33,164 nucleotides of DNA, taken from NCBI GenBank assembly GCA_009711785.1, contig VENA01000007.1, forward strand, positions 1-33,164, in the 5' to 3' direction. The translations under genes and the position numbers were made by a program. Source of the stretch: Bacillota bacterium (GTDB taxonomy: Bacteria; Bacillota; Clostridia; Tissierellales; MES13). The notes below the pieces were generated by a model. That model made no database searches, had not been told where the DNA came from, and worked only from the letters and a program-made list of their open reading frames with translations. Positions 9,197 through 17,200 of the stretch are shown here, piece by piece; within the stretch, counting starts at the first letter, position 1; the number at the start of each line of letters is the position of its first letter.

Positions 9197-10666
9197 TTAA
9201 TAAATGTTTTTTCCTATATTATTGTAATAATTCATTTTTGCTAAATTATATCCATGGGTTATTTCTATAACCTTTTCTTCAACTTCAGCTAACTTTTCTT
9301 CACAGGCTAAAACTTCTACTATTGTTCCTGATGATGATTCTAAATCCATACTTTTAAGTAAACTATTTTCTGTACCAAACCCTTCTTTATACTTAAACTC
9401 TGCTATTTCTAAACTTTCTTTAGTACTTTCAACCATACCCTTAGCATTTTTAAGCATAGATTTTGTTGAAAGGTAAGTTTCATAGGATTTTCTTATTGAA
9501 CTTTTTACATCTACTAAAGTTTTTTCATAATTTATTTTAGCCTTTTTTTCTAAAAGTTTAGCTTCTCTATATTGAAAAGTTATATCAGGATATTTTTTCT
9601 TTGTCTTTTTAAAGTTAAGATTATAAACAGCCACTTCTCCTAAACTCTTTTTAATTTCAAGTCTATTATTAAGTCCCTTCTCTAAACCTGTATCTAAATC
9701 AGGAACTTCTCTTTCATTAATACTTACTTCAGCTAATTTAATGTCTTTATCTAAATCTATATTCATATTCTTTTTTAGTTTAAGTAAAGCATTTTTATAC
9801 TCACTCATAGCTTTATCATATTCTATAATAGTCGACTTATAATAAACCTTAGCAAGTAACATATCATCTTTAGCTTTCATTCCTTCTTTATAGCTTTCCT
9901 TAGCAAAATCAAATTGTTTTTTTCCACGTTCCATTGCCTTTTTCTTAAATTCTAATATTTTTTTAGCCTTTAAAGCGTCATAATAGCTTTTCTCTATAAG
10001 TAAAGCTATTTTATTTCTATATATACTTTTAGAAGCCTTAGCTACCTCATAGGATACATTAGACATGGTTGATAATAAATCAGATGTAGAATCTACATTA
10101 AAATTATCTAAACTATTATAATCTAATTTCTCAGATAATGTATCCCCTGCTTGATCTAGTGCATCAATGAATGTTAATTCCCCTGAATAAAGCTCTCGTT
10201 TTTTTTCTTTAAGTAAATCTTCACTTTTATCTAATTCACTTTCCACATTAGTAACTATAGTATCTTTATAAGGCTCTAAACTTGGCGGTAATTTGTTTAA
10301 ATTAGTTCCTTTAGGTAGAACTGTACCGTCAGGTAGTGTTGCCTTCTCAGGTAATATTCCATTATCTATAGCACTTTTAGCAGCTTCTAATTGATCTTCC
10401 TTTCTATTTAATTTTCTTTTATTTTCATTTAATTTATCCTTAGCATCCTCTAATTTATCACTTTTATATTCTGCTCTTTCCTTTTTTAACTCTTTTAAAT
10501 CTATCTCATTTTCTACCTTTTTTAAATCTATACTATTTTTAAGTCCTATATCTATAGCTTCCTTTAAAGTTAACTTTTCATTAGTATCTAAAGTATCTGC
10601 ACTTGCTGAAGTCATAGTAAATAAAAGCATTATAGATATAAGTATTGATATCATTTTTTTATTCAT
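9197..10666 (-). CDS. TolC-family protein (efflux duct-like), first copy
   Basis: A 489-residue exported, almost entirely helical protein. The signal peptide ends near residue 23 (SASA before DTLDTNE). The TolC/OEP repeat pattern is seen in LKEAIDIGLKNSIDLK near the N-terminus and repeated long heptad helices. The FDFAKESYKEG-like segment (QFDFAKESYKEGMKAKDDM) and FKYKEGFGTENSLLKSMDLE are typical TolC motifs. An unusual charged insert with a short proline-rich stretch occupies about 85-170. ATG at 10666 is chosen because GGGAG lies seven bases upstream; a longer TTG-started frame has no ribosome site. The gene follows marR by 13 nt. The segments between helices look too short for beta-barrel strands, so it may be a wall-spanning helical duct and not an outer-membrane pore (inference). 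Confidence 0.82.
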   Translation of the reverse strand: MNKKMISILISIMLLFTMTSASADTLDTNEKLTLKEAIDIGLKNSIDLKKVENEIDLKELKKERAEYKSDKLEDAKDKLNENKRKLNRKEDQLEAAKSAIDNGILPEKATLPDGTVLPKGTNLNKLPPSLEPYKDTIVTNVESELDKSEDLLKEKKRELYSGELTFIDALDQAGDTLSEKLDYNSLDNFNVDSTSDLLSTMSNVSYEVAKASKSIYRNKIALLIEKSYYDALKAKKILEFKKKAMERGKKQFDFAKESYKEGMKAKDDMLLAKVYYKSTIIEYDKAMSEYKNALLKLKKNMNIDLDKDIKLAEVSINEREVPDLDTGLEKGLNNRLEIKKSLGEVAVYNLNFKKTKKKYPDITFQYREAKLLEKKAKINYEKTLVDVKSSIRKSYETYLSTKSMLKNAKGMVESTKESLEIAEFKYKEGFGTENSLLKSMDLESSSGTIVEVLACEEKLAEVEEKVIEITHGYNLAKMNYYNNIGKNIY

Positions 10667-10679
10667 AAAAATCTCCCTT

Positions 10680-11162
10680 CTATACAAGTTCTCCTTCTAT
10701 TAATCCTGTTTGTAGCTTTTGTAATAGATTTACTAGTTGTTTCTTTTCATCGTCCTCTAAAATAGTCATTACATACTTTGACCACTCCTTATAATCATCC
10801 ATAATTCTTTTAGTAAACTTTTTCCCTCTTTCAGTTATAACAGCCATTATTTTTCTTCTATCTAAGTGATGTCTCTTTCTTTCAACTAGACCCTGTTTTT
10901 GTAATCTATCAACAAGACCTGTTATATTAGCTTTAGTAACTAACATTTCCTTTCCCAATTCAGAAAGCATTAATCCTTCCTTTTCTGAAGTATATAAAAG
11001 AACTAAAACATTAAATTTGGTACTAGATATCTCAAACCTATTAAAAAATATGTTGTGAACTTCTTCTAAAATGTCCGATGTCTTTTTAAGTTCAATAATA
11101 GTTTTATTAGATATCTCCCCTACCCACTGATAACTTTCATATAATTTTTTAGCCTTTTTCAT
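10680..11162 (-). CDS. MarR-family transcriptional regulator
   Basis: A 160-residue regulator with the MarR winged helix-turn-helix at about 48-115. It includes LSELGKEMLVTKANITGLVDRLQKQGLVERKRHHLDRRKIMAVIT, whose Asp-Arg-Arg wing is diagnostic. It is the first gene of the exporter operon, so it most likely represses its own operon and is relieved by a ligand of the exporter. ATG at 11162 is preferred over the in-frame GTG at 11171 because GGGGTG stands at the right distance from the ATG. A 26-bp perfect dyad overlaps the -35 box of its promoter. Confidence 0.92.
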   Translation of the reverse strand: MKKAKKLYESYQWVGEISNKTIIELKKTSDILEEVHNIFFNRFEISSTKFNVLVLLYTSEKEGLMLSELGKEMLVTKANITGLVDRLQKQGLVERKRHHLDRRKIMAVITERGKKFTKRIMDDYKEWSKYVMTILEDDEKKQLVNLLQKLQTGLIEGELV

Positions 11163-11197
11163 CAAAATCACCCCGTGTTATTTGTTTACTTATTATT

Positions 11198-11226
11198 ATT
11201 TTACTACTCAATATTTAATATGTAAA
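11198..11226 (-). promoter_or_regulatory. Promoter of the marR export operon
   Basis: The minus strand has TTTACA (11221-11226), a 17-nt spacer, and TAAAAT (11198-11203), about 40 bases before the marR start. Spacing and box sequences fit a vegetative sigma factor. Confidence 0.65.
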
Positions 11227-11248
11227 TAGTTAATTCATTAACTATTTA
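11223..11248. promoter_or_regulatory. Probable MarR operator
   Basis: This is a perfect inverted repeat with 11-bp arms (TAAATAGTTAA and TTAACTATTTA) around the 4-nt centre TTCA. It covers most of the -35 box of the marR promoter, so binding would block RNA polymerase. Size and symmetry match MarR-family operators; that this regulator binds it is inference from position. Confidence 0.7.
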
Positions 11249-11355
11249 TTCATAAACCATTTTTCCTCTCTTTTTTCTGATGATCTAAGTAATCCTATTC
11301 AATTTTAATTTTTTTTAATATTTTCGTGCATAAAAAAAGACCCCTATATGATGTG

Positions 11356-11394
11356 CACCCCATAAGTTAGACCAAAAATCTAATTTATGGGGTG
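11356..11394 (+). promoter_or_regulatory. IS left-end hairpin covering the orfA ribosome site
   Basis: The bases CACCCCATAAGTTAGA (11356-11371) pair with TCTAATTTATGGGGTG (11379-11394), a 16-bp stem with one G-U pair and a 7-nt loop. The 3' arm contains GGGGTG, the ribosome binding site of orfA (ATG at 11400). RNA entering from outside the element would fold and hide this site; a transcript starting inside the left arm would not. Confidence 0.7.
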
Positions 11395-11399
11395 TTTTA

Positions 11400-11951
11400 A
11401 TGGTAAAATACAATGAAGAATTCAAACAAGAAGTTGTTAATGCTTACCTATCAGGTGAAGGTGGATATGCATTTTTAGCTAAAAAATTTGGAGTGAGAAG
11501 TAAAACTAATATAAGAAAATGGGTTAGTGCATTCAAACAATTTGGGAAACAAGGTTTACTCAATAAAAAAACAAAAACAATTTATCCTGTTCAATTTAAG
11601 TTAGATGTATTAAACTATAAATTAAGAACAGGAGATTCCTTTGAAAAAGTTGCTCTAAAATTTGGTATTCATGAACCACCTATGATTTCTAATTGGTTAG
11701 GTAAATGGCAAATGGAAGGCATTGAAGGTCTCTCAAAACAAAAGGGGCGTCCAACCATGTCAAATAAACCTAAGAAGAAAAATACTACAAAAAAACTGAC
11801 AAGAGAACAACAACTTGAAAAGGAAATAGAACTACTGAAGGCGGAGAATGCTTATTTAAAAAAGCTCCGAGCTTCAGGGATAAATATTCCGAACCGACTG
11901 CTAAAACAGAATCCAGAATCATCCATGAACTCAGAAAAGAATTCAGATTAG
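11400..11951 (+). CDS. IS3-family transposase OrfA
   Basis: A 183-residue DNA-binding subunit. Two helix-turn-helix units typical of IS150-type OrfA are seen: residues about 5-50 (FKQEVVNAYLSGEGGYAFLAKKFGV) and about 60-110 (FKLDVLNYKLRTGDSFEKVALKFGIHE). A basic linker and a leucine-zipper helix (about 137-158, QLEKEIELLKAENAYLKKL) follow. The zipper runs straight into the frameshift site. Without slippage the product ends at 11951 and would act as a repressor or accessory protein (known for the family). Confidence 0.92.
   Translation: MVKYNEEFKQEVVNAYLSGEGGYAFLAKKFGVRSKTNIRKWVSAFKQFGKQGLLNKKTKTIYPVQFKLDVLNYKLRTGDSFEKVALKFGIHEPPMISNWLGKWQMEGIEGLSKQKGRPTMSNKPKKKNTTKKLTREQQLEKEIELLKAENAYLKKLRASGINIPNRLLKQNPESSMNSEKNSD
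11858..11864 (+). other. Programmed -1 frameshift site (A6G)
   Basis: The heptamer AAAAAAG lies at the end of the leucine zipper. A -1 shift here reads on into KKAPSFRDKYSEPTAKTESR and then the integrase domain without a stop. A short dyad AAGCT-CCG-AGCTT overlaps and follows the slippage point and may help pausing. This is the standard way IS3 elements make the OrfAB transposase. Confidence 0.82.
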
Positions 11952-12802
11952 TAGTTATCCTTGAAGCAATAAGTTTTCCAAAATCAACTTATATGTATTG
12001 GCAGAAACAATTTGATAAAAAGAATCCAGATGAAGATATTGAAAGATTAATTAAAGAAATCACCGAAAAACATAATGGGAATTATGGATACCGTAGGATT
12101 TATATAGAATTACGCAAACGTGGTTATGTAGTAAATCATAAAAAGATTTTACGAATAACTAATAAACTTGGTATTACTTGTACTAAATTCACACGTAAGT
12201 CTCGAAAATTTAGTACTTACAAAGGAACCATAGGTAAAATCGCCAAAAACCTTATTAATCGTAGATTTTACACAAATGTTCCATATCAAAAGATAACAAC
12301 TGATACAACAGAGTTTAAGTACTACACAACTAATTTTGAAGGGAAAATGATTATCAAGAAAGCTTATTTAGATCCTTTTCTAGATATGTTTAACGGAGAA
12401 ATTCTATCTTTTCGATTATCAAAGCGACCAAACGCAAAATCTATTTTAGATGCTTTGAATGAAGCAATTGAAGTATCAGAGGCTTGTCCTTACCGAAGGA
12501 CTATTCATTCTGATCAAGGATGGGGATACCAAATGAAAGCCTTCACAAAAAAATTAAAAGATAATAATATATTTCAAAGCATGTCTCGAAGGGGAAATTG
12601 TCTAGACAATTCACCTATGGAAAATTTCTTTGGTTTGATGAAACAAGAAATGTATTATGGTAAAACTTATCACTCGTATGAAGAGTTAAATCAAGCGATT
12701 ACAAAATATATTTTTTATTATAATAATGAAAGAATAAAAGCAAAATTGACTGGTATGAGTCCGGTTGAATACCGTTTTCACATCAGCCAATTATCTGCTT
12801 AA
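11858..12802 (+). CDS. IS3-family transposase OrfB (catalytic, made as OrfAB fusion)
   Basis: Integrase-like catalytic part of the transposase, read in the -1 frame relative to orfA from the slippage site to the stop at 12802. The first in-frame ATG (11993) is internal, so the natural product is the OrfAB fusion. An HTH_21-type segment (EKHNGNYGYRRIYIELRKRGYVVNHKK) precedes the rve domain. The catalytic triad is visible: Asp in ITTDTTEF, Asp in HSDQGWGYQ, and Glu in NSPMENFFGLMKQE. The C-terminal YIFYYNNERIKAKLTGMSPVEY is family-typical. It is full length and intact. Confidence 0.9.
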   Translation, partial: KKAPSFRDKYSEPTAKTESRIIHELRKEFRLVVILEAISFPKSTYMYWQKQFDKKNPDEDIERLIKEITEKHNGNYGYRRIYIELRKRGYVVNHKKILRITNKLGITCTKFTRKSRKFSTYKGTIGKIAKNLINRRFYTNVPYQKITTDTTEFKYYTTNFEGKMIIKKAYLDPFLDMFNGEILSFRLSKRPNAKSILDALNEAIEVSEACPYRRTIHSDQGWGYQMKAFTKKLKDNNIFQSMSRRGNCLDNSPMENFFGLMKQEMYYGKTYHSYEELNQAITKYIFYYNNERIKAKLTGMSPVEYRFHISQLSA

Positions 12803-12847
12803 ATATTTAGTCTAACTTTTAGGGTTCAGTACAATAAGAGGTCCTTA

Positions 12848-14026
12848 TTATCTCATTCCACCTATTTGTGTTTTTCCTATACCTTTACTATATCTAAAGT
12901 CAAGAAGTGCCATATTATATGAATGAATTTGGCTTGATAAATCCTTTTTGGCATTCATTAAATCAATTCTTGCCTGATTAACTTCAGTAGTAGTACTCTT
13001 TCCTAATTCAAAACTAAGTTTAGCTAATTCATAGGCTCTCTCTGCTTTTTCTACAGCCTTTTCATAGGTAGCTATTTGTTTTTTAGCTGTAGTTAGTTGA
13101 ATATAAGCTGATCTTACTCCCATTTCTATACCTTTCTCAGCAGTTTCCACTGATTTTTCTGCCTTTTTAACTTCAATTTCCTGTTCTCTATACTTATAAG
13201 TATTTTCAGGATATCTTCCTTTAATAGCTTCAAGAGTTAATTTAGATATCTCATGATTAGTTTTAGCTACCTTTAAGCTTTTATTTGTTTCTAAAGCTTT
13301 AGTTATAGCTTCTTTTAAATCAATTTTTTCATATTCTTTATACGTAACTTCATCTGTTAATTTTACTTCTTGATCTAGATCTAAACCTAAAGTGTTATTA
13401 AAATTCATCTTTTGCATATTTAATCCCATTTTAGCTGCATCTAAACCTGATTGTGCTCTAGATAAACCAAGTTCAATATTAAGTAACTGTTGCTTTGATA
13501 TAGTACCTAATTCATACATTTTCTTTCCTTGTTCATATTGTTCTTTAGCAAGTTCTACACTTTCTTTAGCTATATCTACACCTTTTTTAGCTTGTGCTAA
13601 GTCATAATAGGATTTTTCAACATTATACTTTATTTCATTTATTTTAATATCTTTATTCCATTTAGCAATATTTAAACTTAAATCCGCTGATTTTTCCATT
13701 ATCCCTAACTTAAACATTTTTCTTTGAACAACAGGTGTCTGATTTTGAATGTAACTAGGTGCATCTTCAAAGTCATCAACATCTGATATATTTTTATCAT
13801 ATGATACTTCTGTTTTTTTGATGTTTAAATCTTGAATCTCCATATAGTCATTGTTTTCTAAAGCATAATCAATCGCCTTTTCTAAATTAAACTTGATTTC
13901 AGCTTTTTTTAAACCTTTACTTTCATTACTACTCTCACTAACTTTTTCATTATCTTGAGCATACGATGTTGTAATTAAAGAAAAAGTCAAAATTAATACA
14001 AAAACATAAGTAAATATTTTCTTCAT
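12848..14026 (-). CDS. TolC-family protein, second copy
   Basis: A 392-residue exported helical protein. The signal peptide (MKKIFTYVFVLILTFSLITT, ending near SYA at 23) has a ribosome site AGGGGG seven bases before ATG 14026; upstream in-frame starts lack one. Two TolC-type repeats are seen: EKAIDYALENNDYMEIQ with QYEQGKKMYELGTISKQQLLNIE in the first half, and KEAITKALETNKSLKVA with AYELAKLSFELGKSTTTEVNQARIDL in the second. The links where Gram-negative TolC inserts beta strands are very short. It has its own promoter and a dyad operator and is not in the marR operon. It may serve another exporter or replace the first copy. Its terminator is split by the IS element. Confidence 0.82.
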   Translation of the reverse strand: MKKIFTYVFVLILTFSLITTSYAQDNEKVSESSNESKGLKKAEIKFNLEKAIDYALENNDYMEIQDLNIKKTEVSYDKNISDVDDFEDAPSYIQNQTPVVQRKMFKLGIMEKSADLSLNIAKWNKDIKINEIKYNVEKSYYDLAQAKKGVDIAKESVELAKEQYEQGKKMYELGTISKQQLLNIELGLSRAQSGLDAAKMGLNMQKMNFNNTLGLDLDQEVKLTDEVTYKEYEKIDLKEAITKALETNKSLKVAKTNHEISKLTLEAIKGRYPENTYKYREQEIEVKKAEKSVETAEKGIEMGVRSAYIQLTTAKKQIATYEKAVEKAERAYELAKLSFELGKSTTTEVNQARIDLMNAKKDLSSQIHSYNMALLDFRYSKGIGKTQIGGMR

Positions 14027-14043
14027 AATTTTCCCCCTACCAT

Positions 14044-14059
14044 CTGACTCATTGGTCAG
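14044..14059. promoter_or_regulatory. Dyad operator at the second tolC-like gene
   Basis: The dyad CTGAC-TCATTG-GTCAG is a 16-bp inverted repeat just after the expected transcription start and before the ribosome site. The TGAC(N6)GTCA form resembles TetR-family operators. No TetR gene is in the window, so the repressor would be encoded elsewhere. Confidence 0.55.
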
Positions 14060-14069
14060 TTTTAACTTT

Positions 14070-14098
14070 AGAATACAGTATATAACTAAAATTGTCAA
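14070..14098 (-). promoter_or_regulatory. Promoter of the second tolC-like gene
   Basis: The minus strand shows TTGACA (14093-14098), a 17-nt spacer, then TATTCT (14070-14075), about 45 bases before the start codon. Confidence 0.75.
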
Positions 14099-14154
14099 TA
14101 ACTTTCATTATATTGTTACAAACATGTAAAATACTAATATATATATAATTTCAT

Positions 14155-14185
14155 ATAAAAAAAGATGCGAGCCTAAGCCCACATC
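14155..14185 (-). terminator. Intrinsic terminator of the S-layer gene
   Basis: The minus-strand stem GATGTGGG/CTCGCATC with two G-U pairs and a 6-nt loop is flanked by A-rich and T-rich tracts (AAAAAA before, TTTTTTTAT after). It lies about 20 bases past the stop codon at 14204. Confidence 0.85.
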
Positions 14186-14203
14186 TTTTTTAACTAATTT
14201 ATA

Positions 14204-17200
14204 TTAGTCTAGAGTAATTGTATTACTTGAAACACCGTTTGGTGCAGTAAACTGAATTGTATCTCCTTCAGTAACTCCGTCTATTACAAATAACTCGCTT
14301 ACAGCATTATAACTATCACTTGATCCGCCTACTACAGTTATATCTGCTGGGTCTAAATCATAATTAGCTGAGAATGAAACCTCTACAGATCCTGTAGTAG
14401 CTCCGTCTGCCTTAACAATGTCACTCTCTTGAGCTATTGTTAATGTGCTTTCTACTACATTTACATCAATTGTGTCAGTAACTGTTTCACTATTTTGAGT
14501 GAATGTTACCTCTACAGTTGTAGTTCCTTCAGCAACTGCAGTAACTGTTATCGTATCTGTTCCTGTTGTTGCAGTTGCAACAGTCGTATCTTCAACAGTT
14601 ACGTTAGGTGTAGCAGCTATTTCTATATCACTATCACCATAAAGTGCAGCTACGTCTATAGTTTCGCTTCCATATACTGATCCTGAAACAGTTAAGTTAG
14701 ATTCAGTAACTTCTGTACCTGATACTGTAAACTTAAGTCCAACAGGCTTTTTAGATTCTTTAACAAAATCTAATACATCATAAGCAGTACTTGAATCCAT
14801 TACATAGTAACCTTTAACAGCTTCACCTTTAGCTATTGGTGATCCAGCGCTGTGATTTAAACTTATCGCATTTGTTCCTACTGTGATTGTATCATCTGCT
14901 GTTGCATAAGTGTCTAAATATTGTGGTAATAATTTGATGTTTTGGATATATCCATCTTTAGCTTTTATTTGTACTTTATCACCAGCAAGTATAGTGCTAT
15001 CAGCATATGCACTGTCAGTATAAGTTATATCAAATGATCCATTAGTATTAGATACACTTGGCATTTCCGCTATAGTTAATGCATCTATTTCATATACTTC
15101 ACCGTTTATTCTTAGTCTGTCAGCTGTAGTTGCGCCATTACCAGTAACTGCTGCTTCTACAGTCATACTATCTGTGTAATCAACTTGGCTTCCAGTGTCT
15201 CCACCTGTATTAACTGCATCGCTTGTAACAAATAGATATTCAACGAATCTATCGCTATTTCCTTCGAAGTAAGCCTTAACTGTTTCTCCTTCTTCGATTT
15301 CGTCTAATTCAATTTCAACTACATCTTCATCGTCATCAGTTAAGTCAAAGATATAAGCTCCATCTATTAATTCTAAGTTTGCTGCAGTTCCAACATCAAA
15401 TGTCTTGTTTCTGTTAGAGATGTCTGCTATTTCTCCTGATTTATCAGCAGATACTATTGAGATGTTTTCAAAAGCTTCATCTTCATCTATTTCGAAGTCT
15501 ACTACTACTCCTTCTGCATACTTAGTATCTAAGTCATCTCTCTTCTCTTCACCATCAACTGAGATCCAAGTTCTGTAATCTCCGTTAGATAATTTCTTAA
15601 CTTCTGTTATTACTCCTGTAAGTTCTGTAACTTCTTTGTCTGTCTTAGTAACAACCATGTAAGTTACATAATCATCTGAATCTGCAAATACAAATCCTTC
15701 TTCTACAGTATCAAAATCTAATTCACTATACTTAGATACTGCTATATCGTCAGTGTCGTCAGTATAATCTTGGATATCAAATACTACTGCAGAATCTTCT
15801 AATCTGTATCCATTGTCAGTGTACTTGTCGTCTGCTACATCAATATCGTCTGAGCTTGCAGTAGTTACTTTCTCATCATGTGCACCAACTGCAACAACTT
15901 CATCGATGTCTCCATCTTCATCGTAAGTGATTTCAACTATATCACCTTTTGCTATGTCAGTATTAGCTCCACCATTAGAGAATGTAACTGTATCTTCATC
16001 AAGGTCAGCTTTCTCTACATCATACTCAATGAATTCTCCATTTTCAGTAACAACGTCTACATTGTAAGTAGTGCTTCTTACTGAAGATAATTGTTCAACG
16101 TCTCTTATAACATAACCAGCTAATGTGCTAGTATCTTCTTCATCTAAATCTCCTACAACGTGTCTAACGTCTCCATTTCTGTCTAAGAATACTCTTACTT
16201 CTTCTTCAGCATCTTTCATGCTGTCTAATGCGTCAGTATCTAAAACATCAATGTTTTCTACATCGTCGCCTGCTTCAATGTAAGTACCAGCAGTAGTGTA
16301 GTTGTCATCGTCTAAGTCAAAGTCGTTAGCAAATACAGCTGTAACTTCGCCTTCTACTGTATTGTTGTAAACTTCAGCGTACTCAGCGTCTTCATTATAG
16401 TAAAGAACGTCTTCAGCATCTATATCATCTATGCTAACAGTCTTTCCATCTTTAACTATAGTGTAGTCTTCTAAGTCGATAGTTTCATCTGCTGCAGTGT
16501 CATCATATCCTACAACATCTGTATCGTCTACATCTTCAACTACAAGACTATTGTCCCATGTATATGCATCTACAAACATTACTTCTTCATCATCGTTTAA
16601 TACAACTTTAGCGTAATCTGCATCTGCTATGTCATCTTTTTCACCATTAACATATACAACTGCATCTTCAACCATGTCGTAAGTTTCGTCTGCATCAACA
16701 AGAGTTAATTCCTCGTCGTCAGCATCCCAAGCTAAAGCATCAAATAATGCTTCGTCTTCTACGTCATAGTCCATTACTTCACTATCATCATTTACCCATA
16801 CTGTTATTTCTAAACCAAATACAGCTTCCATATCAAAATCTTCTGATACAGTTACTTCGTCACCGTTAGCAAGTTCGATTTCATTGTCATCTAACTTACT
16901 ATCAGTTCTTGGAATCTCTACAACTTTTTCTGTTAACTTCTCAACATCAAGCTTGCTTAATAATGTATCTTCTTTTTCTTTCTCGTTTCCATCTTCATCA
17001 TACTTAACCATGTTAAGTGTTAAAGAATTGTCTAACATCTTAAAGATGTTTCCTCTGATTGCTGCATCTTCTCCTATAGCAACACCATCAGTGATGTCTA
17101 AGTCTTTAGCTTTTACTATGAAGTTATAAGGCCATTGTCCTGCTAAGTGCTCATCTTCATAACCTAAAGCTCTTACTATTACAGTGATTGCTTCACCATA

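Larger units (their letters stand above)
11352..12833 (+). mobile_element. IS3-family (IS150-like) insertion sequence
   Basis: The element is 1482 bp long and bounded by imperfect inverted repeats. The left end is TGTGCACCCCATAAGTTAGA and the right end, read inward, is TGTACTGAACCCTAAAAGTT; they share the core AAGTTAGACYAAA. Two overlapping frames joined by an A6G slippage site encode the transposase. All three DDE residues are present and neither frame is broken, so the element looks intact and may be active. The flanking 4-mers ATGA and ATAA are at best an imperfect target duplication. It lies between the second tolC-like gene and the marR promoter. Confidence 0.92.
11332..12843 (-). terminator. 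Terminator of the second tolC-like gene, split by the IS element
   Basis: The arm GACCTCT (minus strand, 12837-12843) lies four bases after the tolC-like stop codon. Its partner AGGGGTC (11339-11345) is followed by seven T on the minus strand. The two arms pair completely with one U-G wobble but are now separated by the 1482-bp IS element, which replaced the loop. This is an intrinsic terminator disrupted by the insertion. Confidence 0.7.

Noticed and set aside
11348..12837. Target-site duplication of the IS element
   Set aside because: The flanks read ATGA and ATAA; with one mismatch in four this is not convincing, so no duplication is claimed.
9197..14026. Evidence for a Gram-negative type outer membrane
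   Set aside because: TolC- and OmpA-like proteins alone do not prove it: the OmpA domain is on a MotB-like inner-membrane protein and the TolC-like proteins seem to lack barrel strands.
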